From assembly GCF_016894445.1 (NCBI RefSeq), contig NZ_CP056775.1:3412001-3476000 (forward strand): a DNA stretch of 64,000 nt. The letters run 5' to 3'. Positions 23,854 through 33,050 of the stretch are shown one piece after another. Source of the stretch: Dyadobacter sandarakinus (GTDB taxonomy: Bacteria; Bacteroidota; Bacteroidia; Cytophagales; Spirosomataceae). Each line of letters starts with the position of its first letter. Position 1 is the first letter of the stretch. The position numbers and the translations under genes were made by a program. The notes under the pieces are model-generated. The model was not told where the DNA came from, did not search any database, and saw nothing but the letters and a program-made list of their open reading frames with translations.

Positions 23854-25029
23854 ATGAACAAAAACATTCCATTACTAAAAAAATACCTTCCTGTCGCACT
23901 GGGCGGAATGATGCTGGTGTCCGCTGCGGCACTCATGAGCAACAGTGGTGCCGGCTCCAAAGACGAAAAGAAGTTTTCGGCCGCAGACATTCAGGTGGAT
24001 ACCGTGGCTACCGGACTTACCACTCCCTGGGCCTCTGCCCTGCTGCCCAATGGTGACCTGCTCGTCACCGAGCGCGGCGGCAAGCTCCGCCTCGTGAAAG
24101 ACGGCAAGCTGGATGCCCAGGAAATTTCGGGTGTTCCCGCGGTGTATAACAAAGGACAGGGAGGCTTGCTCGACATTGCCCTTCACCCTGACTATAAAAA
24201 GAACGGATGGATCTACATCAGCTTTTCTTCCCCGAAAGCAGCAGGTGAAGAAGGGGATGATGATGGTGCCAACACAGCCCTCATCCGCGCCAAGCTGAAA
24301 GACCATGCACTGGTAGAAATTCAGCAGATATTTAAGGCAATTCCTAATGTGAAGGCCAATGTACACTTTGGCGGACGTATTGTTTTTGATAAAAAAGGGT
24401 ACGTTTTCCTTTCACTGGGCGAGCGCGGCCAGAAAGAAAACTCGCAGAACCTGAGCCGCGACCAGGGTAAGGTTGTGCGCCTGTTTGAAGACGGCAAAAT
24501 TCCGAAAGACAATCCTTTTGTAAAAACCGAGGGTGCCCGGCCGGAAATCTGGACATACGGCCATCGTAATCCGCAGGGAATGGTGATCAATCCTTCCACC
24601 GGCGTGATCTGGGAACATGAGCACGGCCCGCAGGGCGGCGATGAGCTGAACATCATTGAGCCGGGCAAAAACTATGGCTGGCCGCTGATCACATTTGGTA
24701 TCGACTATGACAACAGTATTATTTCCAAAGACACTGCCCGCGCCGGCCTCGAACAGCCTGTGGTGTACTGGCGGCCGTCTATCGCACCTTGCGGAATGAC
24801 GTTTGTTTCCAATCCGAAATTCAAGGACTGGAATGGTGACCTGCTGGTAGGCTCACTGAAATTCATGTATCTGCAGCACCTGACCGTAAAAGGCAATAAA
24901 GTAATAGCCAGGGAGATCATTTTTGAAAAACTGGGCCGGGTACGGGATGTGCGCCAGGGCTGGGACGGGAATGTGTATGTAGTACTGGAAAATTCGGGCA
25001 AGGTGGTTCGCCTGAGCCCAAAAAGCTGA
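23854..25029 (+). CDS. PQQ-dependent aldose/sorbosone-type sugar dehydrogenase (YliI-like)
   Basis: Periplasmic six-bladed beta-propeller dehydrogenase that would oxidise sugars using PQQ. The 391-residue product has a hydrophobic N-terminal export segment (about residues 12-33). Motifs include LTTPWASALLPNGDLLVTERGGKLRLV near 55, GGLLDIALHPDYKKNGWIYISFS near 105, the Arg-containing GHRNPQGMVINPSTGVIWEHEHGPQGGDELNIIEPGKNYGWP near 232-275, and RVRDVRQGWDGNVYVVLENSGKVVRL at the end. The next gene is a c-type cytochrome, a natural electron acceptor. PQQ biosynthesis genes are not in the window. Confidence 0.9.
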   Translation: MNKNIPLLKKYLPVALGGMMLVSAAALMSNSGAGSKDEKKFSAADIQVDTVATGLTTPWASALLPNGDLLVTERGGKLRLVKDGKLDAQEISGVPAVYNKGQGGLLDIALHPDYKKNGWIYISFSSPKAAGEEGDDDGANTALIRAKLKDHALVEIQQIFKAIPNVKANVHFGGRIVFDKKGYVFLSLGERGQKENSQNLSRDQGKVVRLFEDGKIPKDNPFVKTEGARPEIWTYGHRNPQGMVINPSTGVIWEHEHGPQGGDELNIIEPGKNYGWPLITFGIDYDNSIISKDTARAGLEQPVVYWRPSIAPCGMTFVSNPKFKDWNGDLLVGSLKFMYLQHLTVKGNKVIAREIIFEKLGRVRDVRQGWDGNVYVVLENSGKVVRLSPKS

Positions 25030-25065
25030 GGAACCGGAACCTGGCTTTACAGCTGATCAGATGAT

Positions 25066-25473
25066 ATGAAACTACTGACATTATTTTCAATGCTGGCATT
25101 TGGCTCACTTGCCATTCCGCGTCAGGACGATGAGCTTGCCAAGAGTATTGAGCGGGGCAAAATGGTGTACTCCGAAAACTGCATTACCTGCCACATGGGT
25201 ACCGGTGAAGGCGTCACAGCCACTTTTCCTCCCCTCGCAAAATCAGACTACCTGATGCAGACGCCGGAAAACGCGATCCGGGCGGTGAAATTCGGGCTCA
25301 TGGGTAAAATCACGGTTAACAAAGTGGATTACGATAACATGATGCCCAATCCGGGCCTGGACGATGCGGAGGTTGCTGATGTGCTGAACTACATTATGAA
25401 CTCCTGGGGCAACTCTTCCGAAAAGAAAATGATCACCAAAAAAATGGTCGAAGAGGTTAAGGAGAAGAAATAA
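25066..25473 (+). CDS. Small c-type cytochrome
   Basis: Exported monohaem cytochrome c of 135 residues. A short signal (MKLLTLFSMLAFGSLAIP) precedes the haem-binding CITCHMGTGEG near residues 39-49. A likely distal Met ligand sits in NMMPNPGLDDAEVADVLNYI near 94. The Lys-rich tail after residue 115 is not part of the fold. It lies 36 bases after the sugar dehydrogenase on the same strand, so it probably carries its electrons towards the respiratory chain. Confidence 0.9.
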   Translation: MKLLTLFSMLAFGSLAIPRQDDELAKSIERGKMVYSENCITCHMGTGEGVTATFPPLAKSDYLMQTPENAIRAVKFGLMGKITVNKVDYDNMMPNPGLDDAEVADVLNYIMNSWGNSSEKKMITKKMVEEVKEKK

Positions 25474-25490
25474 GATTTACCGCATTTCGT

Positions 25491-25529
25491 AAAAAAGCAG
25501 GACTGGCCGAAAGGTAGTTCTGCTTTTTT
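25491..25529 (+). terminator. Intrinsic terminator after the cytochrome gene
   Basis: AAAAAGCAGGACT pairs with AGTTCTGCTTTTT (one G-T pair) and ends in a T-tract, closing the dehydrogenase-cytochrome unit. Confidence 0.85.
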
Positions 25530-25669
25530 GTTGAACATCTTCGAACAAAACCTCCGTGGTACATCAACTTTAATCTTATTTGAAATAAATCTAAATAAAT
25601 ATTTGTAAAGCATGAGTCCGCATAGGATATTTGCCGACCATTCAACTATTTAGTCCAATTTCAAATTGT

Positions 25670-28066
25670 ATGAAAAAAATTTTAATCCTTCTCCTGCTTG
25701 TGTGCTCGGTGACGGCGGCGTTTGCGCAAACGGGTAAAATAACGGGTCAGATCCTGAGCTCGGACGGACAGCCTGCCGAACAGGTGTCTGTCGGAATCAA
25801 GGGAAGCTCCAAAGGTGCGGTTTCGGATGAGCGTGGCCGGTTTTCCATTGAAAAAGTAAAAGCAGGTTCCCACATTTTGCTCGTGAGCTTCGTGGGGGTT
25901 GCCACTCAGGAGCGTGAAGTAGAGGTAGTGGCCGGAGAAACGGCGGAAATATCATTTACACTGACCGAAAGTGCCAACGAACTGCAGGAAGTAATTGTAA
26001 AAGGTGCCAATCAATATAAATCCGACCAGGTATCCCCCAGCCTTAAATTAATGACCCCGATCCTTGAAACGCCTCAGAATGTACAGGTGGTTACGGGCAA
26101 GGTGCTGGCCGACCAGCAGGTGATCAGCATGAGCGACGGACTGGTGCGTAATGTAAGCGGTGCCACGCGGGTTGAACACTGGGGCGATATGTATGCCAAC
26201 ATTACCATGCGCGGTTCGCAGATCCAGGCATTCCGCAATGGTTTCAATGTTGTAAATTCCTTCTGGGGGCCACTTACCGAGGACATGAGCTTTGTGGACC
26301 ATATTGAATTTGTAAAAGGTCCGGCCGGTTTTATGCTGGCAAACGGAGATCCGAGCGGACTTTATAATGTAGTTACCAAAAAGCCTACCGGCGAAAACAA
26401 AGGAGAAGCCAGCTTTACCATGGGCAGCTTCGACTTATACCGCGCTACGCTGGACCTCGACGGAAAGCTTAGCAAGGATGGCAAGTTTCTGTATCGCCTG
26501 AACCTTGCAGCCCAGAATAAAGGTTCGTTCCGGCCAAACGAATATAATAACCGTTACAGCATCGCTCCGGTGATTACCTACCAGATCGACGAAAAAACCA
26601 AGCTGACTGCGGAATATGCCTTGCAATATGCAAAAATGACTGACGTAGGGTCGTACTACGTTTTCTCGCCGGAGGGATATGCTACCTTGCCAAGAAATTT
26701 TACCTCAACACCTCCGGGCCTCAAACCTACGAAAATCACAGACCACAGCATTTTTGTTAATCTTCAGCATGAACTCAACCAGGACTGGAAAATCACTGCC
26801 CAGCTTGCCTACCTGAACTACAAAATGGCTGGCAGCAGCCAGTGGCCGTGGCTTGTTAACCACGATGCGACCATGCAGCGCGGCGTGGGACTTTGGGATG
26901 CAAAAAGCGAAATGACTTTGGGTCAGGTATTTGTGAATGGTAAAGTAAACACGGGAGGCGTGGTACACCGGCTGCTGGGAGGTATTGATGTGGGTACAAA
27001 AGAGTACTTTGCAGACTGGTCTCAATCGCGTGCGCTGGACACCCTGGGTGGTCTTTTTAATCCTAAGAACCCGGTTTATGGCGTACCTAACAATGGTTAT
27101 CCCGTTTTTGACCGGTCACTGAACCTGGAAGCCCGCGCCGTAGGTGCCGGAGGTTTGATGGATCAGAAGTATACGGGTCTGTACGTGCAGGATGAGCTTG
27201 GTTTTCTGGACAACAAAATCAGGCTGACCATCGCAGGACGTTATACCCACCTGAGCCAGGCCCAATGGGGTGCGGCACCCGACAAGGCAGACCATTTTAC
27301 ACCGCGCCTCGGCCTGAGCATCTCCCTTGACAAAAATACCTCTGTTTACGCCTTGTACGACCAGGCATTCCTTCCGCAATCGGGACGTCTGAGCAGCGGC
27401 AGGAAAGTACAGCCGGTGACAGGAAACAATACCGAATTCGGCTTCAAGAGAGATTGGGCAGAAGGCCGCTGGAACACAACCCTTGCATTTTACCGCATTC
27501 TTAAAAACAATGAACTTACAGGAGATCCAACCCGGCCAAACTCGGGATTCAGTGTGGAACTGGGTCAGAAAAGAGCGCAGGGAGTTGAGTTTGATGTGCG
27601 CGGCTCGCTGCTACCGGGCCTGAACCTTACTGCCAATTATGCCTACACGAACTCAGAAGTTACCAAAGTAACCGAAGGTGTCACTGTGGCTACCGTAGGC
27701 GACCCGATCCCGGGTTTTGCAAAGCATACTGCGAATGGCTGGCTGAGCTACAAAGTGCAGAAGGGTGGCTTGAAAGGCGCCGGGATTTCGGGCGGCTTCA
27801 CTTACCTGGGCGATCGCGCTACCTCTACATGGAGCGACAAGGATGATACTTACAACCTGCCCGACTATTTCAAACTGGATGGAGGTGTATTTTGGGAAAA
27901 AGACAAGATCCGCCTGACCCTCAATGTTTTCAACATTCTGGATAAGTACCTGTACAGCGGCGGAACATACAACTTTGTTACCGATACAGGAAACCCGATC
28001 ACATCCTACTACTGGCAGGCCGAACCGCCACGGAACTACCGCCTGAGTATTTCATACAAGTTTTAA
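25670..28066 (+). CDS. TonB-dependent siderophore-type receptor with carboxypeptidase-like N-terminal domain
   Basis: Outer-membrane active transporter of 798 residues. ATG 25670 gives a clear signal peptide (MKKILILLLLVCSVTAAFAQ); an upstream in-frame start adds only unlikely residues. A CarboxypepD_reg-like domain follows (about 22-105, with GRFSIEKVKAG). The plug (about 120-260) has TPQNVQVVTGKVLADQQ and VEFVKGPAGFMLANGDPSGLYNVVTKKP, the pattern of the FhuA/FecA-like siderophore receptor family. The barrel ends in YRLSISYKF with terminal Phe. The ligand may be a ferric siderophore or another small molecule. No FecI/FecR regulators are adjacent. Confidence 0.92.
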   Translation: MKKILILLLLVCSVTAAFAQTGKITGQILSSDGQPAEQVSVGIKGSSKGAVSDERGRFSIEKVKAGSHILLVSFVGVATQEREVEVVAGETAEISFTLTESANELQEVIVKGANQYKSDQVSPSLKLMTPILETPQNVQVVTGKVLADQQVISMSDGLVRNVSGATRVEHWGDMYANITMRGSQIQAFRNGFNVVNSFWGPLTEDMSFVDHIEFVKGPAGFMLANGDPSGLYNVVTKKPTGENKGEASFTMGSFDLYRATLDLDGKLSKDGKFLYRLNLAAQNKGSFRPNEYNNRYSIAPVITYQIDEKTKLTAEYALQYAKMTDVGSYYVFSPEGYATLPRNFTSTPPGLKPTKITDHSIFVNLQHELNQDWKITAQLAYLNYKMAGSSQWPWLVNHDATMQRGVGLWDAKSEMTLGQVFVNGKVNTGGVVHRLLGGIDVGTKEYFADWSQSRALDTLGGLFNPKNPVYGVPNNGYPVFDRSLNLEARAVGAGGLMDQKYTGLYVQDELGFLDNKIRLTIAGRYTHLSQAQWGAAPDKADHFTPRLGLSISLDKNTSVYALYDQAFLPQSGRLSSGRKVQPVTGNNTEFGFKRDWAEGRWNTTLAFYRILKNNELTGDPTRPNSGFSVELGQKRAQGVEFDVRGSLLPGLNLTANYAYTNSEVTKVTEGVTVATVGDPIPGFAKHTANGWLSYKVQKGGLKGAGISGGFTYLGDRATSTWSDKDDTYNLPDYFKLDGGVFWEKDKIRLTLNVFNILDKYLYSGGTYNFVTDTGNPITSYYWQAEPPRNYRLSISYKF

Positions 28067-28071
28067 TTATA

Positions 28072-28111
28072 AAAAAAGGTCCCTGTAAATGTATTTACAG
28101 GGACCTTTTTT
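28072..28111. terminator. Strong bidirectional terminator
   Basis: AAAAAAGGTCCCTGTAAAT pairs exactly with its complement around a very short loop (GT), with A/T tracts on both sides. It lies between the convergent receptor and FGGY kinase genes. Confidence 0.93.
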
Positions 28112-28118
28112 ATGCTGA

Positions 28119-29579
28119 TCAGATACCTTGCGCAACCATGGCCTGAGCACCTTTATTAAATTTTGCGCTCAGCTTTTTATAAACAGCATGCGCATTTTCA
28201 TCCGGGTCAAACTCCTGCCCCACGGTAGTGAAGTTCTGCATGTCGGAAAACTTCTGATGAACCTGCAATGCGCGCAGGCCCATCATTGCTGCTCCAACAG
28301 CACCGGTTTCTACGGTCTCATTCAGCCTTACTTTCTTCCCGCTTACATCAGCCAGCATCTGCACCCACTCGGGGCTTCTTGCAAAACCACCATTGGCATA
28401 GATCGTGTCTATCTCCTGCCTGTCCTGCAATATTTTAATAATGCTGTAAAGATTAAACAGGATGCCTTCCATGACAGCTCTCGCAAAATGGGCACGGGTA
28501 TGCTGGATATCCAGCCCTGAAAATCCGCCGCGAACCGTGGAGCTCCAAAGCGGCGCGCGCTCGCCCAGCAGGTAAGGATAAAACAAAAGTCCGTCGGCTC
28601 CCGGCGCTATCTTCGCTGCCTCTTTAAAGACTGCATCATACTCTTCTCCCGGAAAAAAGGTGGTCATCAGCCACTCAAAAATCACAGCACCATTGTTGGA
28701 CGGACCACCTACTATAAAGGTATTTTCGTCCAGTACGTAGCAGAATGTCTGCATAAGGCGGTCCGAATACGCTTCGGCCGAGGAAATCCGGACGGCCGCA
28801 CTCGTACCGATCGTAACCGCCATTGTCCCGTTTCTGATTGCGCCGCTACCAAGGTTAGCCAGGCAGCCGTCACTGGCACCCATAATGAGCGAGGTGCCTT
28901 CGGGCAGTCCGGCCGGATTTTTGGCATTTACCTTTTCAATGTGATAAGGAGATACAGCCTCCGAAAGTTTATCGGGCGTAAGTCCGAGCTTCTGCAGGGT
29001 ATATTCATCCCATTTCAGTTCGCGGATATTGAAAAGGCCCGTGGCCGACGCAATGGAATAGTCCACTACATATTTTCCCGTGAGTCTGAAAATTACATAT
29101 TCCTTGATGCTCAGAAAGCGGGCTGCTTTTTTATAGATCCGAGGCTCGTACTTTTTGAACCACAGTAACTTACATACCGGTGCCATGGCATGTACCGGAG
29201 TGCCGTTGTTTTCGTAAATCTTTTTCCCCACTGCAGATTTCCGCAGCTTGACTGCAATATCTGAGCTGCGGTTGTCGGCCCAGATCACCAGGTCAGCAAG
29301 CTTTTTGCCCTGCTGATCGACCGCCATCACGCCGTGCATGGCGGCACTGAAACTGATACCCAGCAGCTCACCTTTGTCTTTGCAAGCATTGGTTACATCC
29401 AGGAGCGTCTTACAGGCGGCTTCAAAAATCTGGTCGGGGTCCTCCTCACTCCAGTCGGGGTGCGGATGCTGCATATCATAGGATTCGCTGTGAGCAGCCA
29501 GGATCTGACCCGATACAGAGTCAAAGGCTACGGATTTTGCATTTGTTGTGCCGATATCACAACCAATAATATAGGGCAT
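28119..29579 (-). CDS. FGGY-family carbohydrate kinase, gluconokinase-like
   Basis: Cytosolic sugar kinase of 486 residues. The N-terminal IIGCDIGTTNAKSVAFD is the phosphate-binding loop. HPDWSEEDPDQIFEAAC, FSAAMHGVMAVD, IWADNRSSD and TPVHAMAPVCKLLWFKK (near 125-145) favour gluconokinase over xylulokinase. The C-terminal ATPase lobe contains GTSAAVR, LLGERAPLWSSTVRGGFSGL and ANGGFARSPEWVQMLADVSGKKV. Gluconate kinase would fit with the sugar dehydrogenase 3 kb away, which could produce aldonic acids. That link is inferred. It is transcribed towards the receptor gene. Confidence 0.83.
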   Translation of the reverse strand: MPYIIGCDIGTTNAKSVAFDSVSGQILAAHSESYDMQHPHPDWSEEDPDQIFEAACKTLLDVTNACKDKGELLGISFSAAMHGVMAVDQQGKKLADLVIWADNRSSDIAVKLRKSAVGKKIYENNGTPVHAMAPVCKLLWFKKYEPRIYKKAARFLSIKEYVIFRLTGKYVVDYSIASATGLFNIRELKWDEYTLQKLGLTPDKLSEAVSPYHIEKVNAKNPAGLPEGTSLIMGASDGCLANLGSGAIRNGTMAVTIGTSAAVRISSAEAYSDRLMQTFCYVLDENTFIVGGPSNNGAVIFEWLMTTFFPGEEYDAVFKEAAKIAPGADGLLFYPYLLGERAPLWSSTVRGGFSGLDIQHTRAHFARAVMEGILFNLYSIIKILQDRQEIDTIYANGGFARSPEWVQMLADVSGKKVRLNETVETGAVGAAMMGLRALQVHQKFSDMQNFTTVGQEFDPDENAHAVYKKLSAKFNKGAQAMVAQGI

Positions 29580-29737
29580 TTCACATCGCTTTAAAGGAAT
29601 GCGGACTGGCAGACCTGCATGTACATGAAAAACAAATGTATGGATTCAGGGTTTAAAAATTGGGTACAAAGGCTGTTACCTTGGCGGCTTTTATTTATTT
29701 TCGCAAAAACAAACTTTTGATTTAATACGAGCACAAT

Positions 29738-29929
29738 ATGTCAGAAACAACTCCAACAGAATCAGGGCCGCTTTCCACTGCGGTTTATGTCGGGATTTTT
29801 CTCCTGTTCTTTTTCATTTTGGCCATTTTTGGAGACCTGTTTACTTTCATAGTGGGCACAATCGGCCTGATCATTGCATTTGCGGGTTTCTATAAGGATA
29901 GCAGCCACAGCGACGGGCACCATCACTAA
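29738..29929 (+). CDS. Small single-pass or hairpin membrane protein with His-rich tail
   Basis: A 63-residue protein not assigned to a known family. Residues 1-12 are polar, about 13-52 are almost entirely hydrophobic (two helices, split by GD near residue 32), and the tail DSSHSDGHHH is His-rich and could bind metal. ATG at 29738 has an upstream AT-rich leader. The protein-like composition and clean topology argue that it is real. It is divergent from the FGGY kinase and convergent with the phosphoesterase gene. Confidence 0.6.
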   Translation: MSETTPTESGPLSTAVYVGIFLLFFFILAIFGDLFTFIVGTIGLIIAFAGFYKDSSHSDGHHH

Positions 29930-29960
29930 TGTAACACATACCAGGGCAGCCTGCCTGCCT

Positions 29961-31190
29961 TTATCTGACGGCCAGCTCAGGAAGCACATGCAGCAGCTTC
30001 CAATCGAGCCGGCCGTTTTTCTTTTCTACGGACCAGCTTTCTGCATACACGCAGGTATCTTCCAGGTCGCGGTACTCGGCAACCAGCTCCGGACCATTGA
30101 GCTTTACCATCACAAATCCATTGTATCCCAGCTGGTGTCTTTTGATAACCTTTCGTACGCGCTGGTCGTAATAAGCGATCTTGCCGGATTCGCCGGGATC
30201 AGGCATTTGTACCTCTACCGGCAAACCTCCATGTCCGATACAGCGGCCAAATGCGGTCACGCCGTCGCCGTTTTTGTTTTGCTGGTAAACGACCATGCGG
30301 TGATCGTGACCCCACAGCCATACTACCGGCCTTTCGGCCTCTCCGAGTAGCTCTTTCAGCTGGCTGCCCGGCTTGGCATAATCTTCCCGGAATGCTGAAA
30401 AGTAAGGATGGTGGCTCAGGAATAGCAATCCGCGTGTATCTGCCGGATCGCCAAGCTTGACAACGTCGCGCAGCCAGGCCACCTGCTCTTTCCGCAAATG
30501 ACAATCGGGTGGAAAAAGAATTTCCTGAAAAGGCCTTCCTACCGAGGTATAGCCGGTGTCCAGCCCGATAATCCTCCAATGCTCGTTTTCAAGACAGAAA
30601 AATCCGGCCTGCTGCGTTTTTTTTACCGTACCGTCGAGCGCATACATCGCAGGCAGCAGGTGTTTGAAAAATGCATTTCCATTGGAATACATCTCATGAT
30701 TACCCGATAGCGCCAGGCTGCCCGATGCCCCGTAATACCAGGACGCATGGGGCGCCGTAAAGTTTTCTTCGACCTCCTGCGGGCTTCCTACAAAATAAAT
30801 GTCACCCATATGCACGGTGTAGTCGGGTGCATAGCGCGCTACCAGATGCGCTACAGCGTCAGACTCTGCAGTATCACTCCCCCAGTCCGACAACAATGCC
30901 AGTGTAATTTCCTGCCGGGAGGGTATGGATGATTGCAACTGGTAAATCCCTAAATCACCATTTCTAGGATAGGCCTGGTACGGATGCCTCGGTCCGAACC
31001 GGCTCTTCAGATAGTGCCAGGCAAAGCCGATGAGATTGGTAGAAAAAAATTCGGAGATCACGTTCGTAACCGAACTGGTATCCCTTACATGCTTCTCGTA
31101 AAGTTCAAGTTGGGTTTTAGCATGATTTTCTGCTTCGCTATGGCCCAGATCCAGGTATTTTTTACTTCTTTCCTCTGCTGACTCGGCCAT
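29961..31190 (-). CDS. Calcineurin-like metallophosphoesterase
   Basis: A 409-residue phosphoesterase without an evident signal peptide. After about 95 residues of N-terminal helical sequence, the metal-binding motifs come in order: LLSDWGSDT near 100, HMGDIYFVGS near 127, SGNHEMYSNG near 162, LSHHPYFSAF near 258 and LWGHDHRM near 293. DWG in place of the usual DxH at motif 1 is worth noting, although it occurs in some groups. The C-terminal 90 residues form an extra domain. The substrate is unknown, whether nucleotide, phospholipid or phosphoprotein. Confidence 0.82.
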   Translation of the reverse strand: MAESAEERSKKYLDLGHSEAENHAKTQLELYEKHVRDTSSVTNVISEFFSTNLIGFAWHYLKSRFGPRHPYQAYPRNGDLGIYQLQSSIPSRQEITLALLSDWGSDTAESDAVAHLVARYAPDYTVHMGDIYFVGSPQEVEENFTAPHASWYYGASGSLALSGNHEMYSNGNAFFKHLLPAMYALDGTVKKTQQAGFFCLENEHWRIIGLDTGYTSVGRPFQEILFPPDCHLRKEQVAWLRDVVKLGDPADTRGLLFLSHHPYFSAFREDYAKPGSQLKELLGEAERPVVWLWGHDHRMVVYQQNKNGDGVTAFGRCIGHGGLPVEVQMPDPGESGKIAYYDQRVRKVIKRHQLGYNGFVMVKLNGPELVAEYRDLEDTCVYAESWSVEKKNGRLDWKLLHVLPELAVR

Positions 31191-31338
31191 TTTTAAAATT
31201 TGTAATCAATGGAACAACGGCTTTGATGATATCTGCAAACAATATAAATCTTTCCATATAAATGTTGGGAGATATTGACAATCGTGCAGGTTACAACTAC
31301 CTTTCATCCAAGTAAAAACCACCAAAACAAAAAATCGA

Positions 31339-31854
31339 ATGAAAAAAATGTCTATTTTCTGCATGATGCTGATCGGTGTTCAGGCTGCATTGGCTCAGAC
31401 GATGGTTGAAAAACAGGTTGCTGAATGGGAAAGAGCAAAAACCTACACCAAAGAATATCTGGATGCAATGCCTGACGACGGCTATGCATTTAAGCCCACG
31501 CCGGAAATCAGGTCATTTGCCCAGCAGATGGACCACATTGCCGATGCCAATTTCGCATTTATTTCAGCTGCGTCCGGCAAGCAGAACCCTATGACAACTC
31601 CCGCTGAAAAAATGGCTGACCAGTCCAAAGCAGCCGTTTCCAAGGCGGTACTCGACAGCTATGATTTTGTGATTGCGTCGCTGAAAGGTATGGGCGATGC
31701 CGATCTGGCGAAGAGCGTGAAAGTTTTTAATATGGATATGAAAGCGGGCACTGCCTACGAAAAAGCCTTTGAGCATCAAACGCACCACCGCGGGCAGGCG
31801 ACGGTTTACCTCCGGTTAAAAGGTGTAAAACCACCGCAGGAAAAGTTGTTCTGA
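31339..31854 (+). CDS. DinB-like/DUF1572-type four-helix protein, exported
   Basis: A 171-residue protein with a signal peptide (MKKMSIFCMMLIGVQAALAQ). The DinB fold is suggested by the three metal-ligand histidines: one in QQMDHIADAN near residue 67 and two in FEHQTHHRGQ near 150-155. DinB/YfiT-like proteins include thiol-dependent metal transferases, but most Bacteroidetes members are uncharacterised. Export by a signal peptide is unusual for thiol transferases and makes a cytosolic bacillithiol role unlikely. A bidirectional terminator follows immediately. Confidence 0.82.
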   Translation: MKKMSIFCMMLIGVQAALAQTMVEKQVAEWERAKTYTKEYLDAMPDDGYAFKPTPEIRSFAQQMDHIADANFAFISAASGKQNPMTTPAEKMADQSKAAVSKAVLDSYDFVIASLKGMGDADLAKSVKVFNMDMKAGTAYEKAFEHQTHHRGQATVYLRLKGVKPPQEKLF

Positions 31855-31896
31855 AAAACAATAAAACCGGGTCAGCTGATCCGGTTTTATTGTTTT
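31855..31896. terminator. Bidirectional terminator between DinB-like and glycosyltransferase genes
   Basis: AAAACAATAAAACCGG and CCGGTTTTATTGTTTT form a 16-bp stem around GTCAGCTGAT. The right arm overlaps the stop codon of the minus-strand glycosyltransferase. Confidence 0.9.
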
Positions 31897-32884
31897 AAGA
31901 GGCTTTTTCCCGGGCTTTCAGGTTATATAAACCCAGGGCAAAAAAACTATAAACCCGCATTACAACCGGAGGTAGCACAAAGTCACGGATCACCTCTTTC
32001 TTTTTTTCCGGAGCAGGGTCAGCCATGGACAGGTACTTGAGTGCATATTTCACCCTCGGCCAGTAGGAGTTTCCATATTCTCTGGAAAACAGCAATTTAT
32101 AATAGTAAGTCGCAATATTTTTTTGCAGCCGGTCATCGTACTTGTACTGCAGCTCTTTGTTGATGTTGGCATACATCTGTATCCGGTTAAACAGGAAATC
32201 TGCTCCGTAGTGATTGTCGGCAAAGCTGGCACCCGCCCGGTTTTTCCTGTACACCGACATTACTTCATCAATATACCCGATCGGGCCGCGGGTTGCGAGC
32301 ATGATATTTCTGGGAATATCCCCGCTGGTTGAAAGGTTGGTCCACTCCGGATCAGGGTGTTTCTCAAAATCCTCGCGCCTGAACATCAGGCTTGACGTCG
32401 CTATAAAACAAAGCTCATCCTCACCGATCAGATCATCTACAGTATACTCGCGCTTTGTGAGCGTATTGACCAGGTACGGCGGCGCTGCATTGTCATCAAA
32501 AATCACCTTTGCATTGTGAAAGCAGGCGGAATATTCAGGATGAGCATCCATGAGCGCTACCTGCTTCTGAAGCTTATGCGGTGAGATGAGATAGTCATCT
32601 CCGTCAAACTGGGCGATGTACTCGCCCCTGGCAGCTGCAAAAGTGGCCAGTGCATTGAACTTCCCATTTAAACCAAGGTTTTTAGCATGCAGCAGCAGCC
32701 GGATCTTATCGGGAAAACGTTCCTGGTAACTTTTCAGAACCGCCCGCGTATTATCCCGGGAGCAATCATCGCCGACAATAATCTCAAATGGAAAAGTCGT
32801 TTCCTGCATTAAAATGGAGTCGAGCATCTGCCCTACAAACTTTTCATGATTGTAGGTCACCACACACACGCTTACTTTGATCAT
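31895..32884 (-). CDS. Family 2 glycosyltransferase
   Basis: A 329-residue GT-A glycosyltransferase. VSVCVVTYNHEKFVGQMLDSIL at the N-terminus, IIVGDDCSRDNTRAV near 40 and the metal-binding AQFDGDDYLI near 90-98 are the GT2 signatures. ATG at 32884 starts the protein just before the first beta strand; a GTG two codons earlier is also possible. It resembles enzymes adding sugars to surface polysaccharides or glycoproteins. It sits about 4 kb away from the polysaccharide locus, so membership is not certain. Confidence 0.88.
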   Translation of the reverse strand: MIKVSVCVVTYNHEKFVGQMLDSILMQETTFPFEIIVGDDCSRDNTRAVLKSYQERFPDKIRLLLHAKNLGLNGKFNALATFAAARGEYIAQFDGDDYLISPHKLQKQVALMDAHPEYSACFHNAKVIFDDNAAPPYLVNTLTKREYTVDDLIGEDELCFIATSSLMFRREDFEKHPDPEWTNLSTSGDIPRNIMLATRGPIGYIDEVMSVYRKNRAGASFADNHYGADFLFNRIQMYANINKELQYKYDDRLQKNIATYYYKLLFSREYGNSYWPRVKYALKYLSMADPAPEKKKEVIRDFVLPPVVMRVYSFFALGLYNLKAREKAS

Positions 32885-33050
32885 GAGCACTGGAATTGGT
32901 AAAATTGTTGTGCAGCATAAAATTACGGATTATCTCTTTGCTGCACCATTCACCCAGGTATAACCACTTCCTTCTGCAAATAAATCCGGTGCACGGTTTA
33001 GCATTACACCGCGCATTGATGCATTTTAGCAAAAAATAACAGATTAAAGC

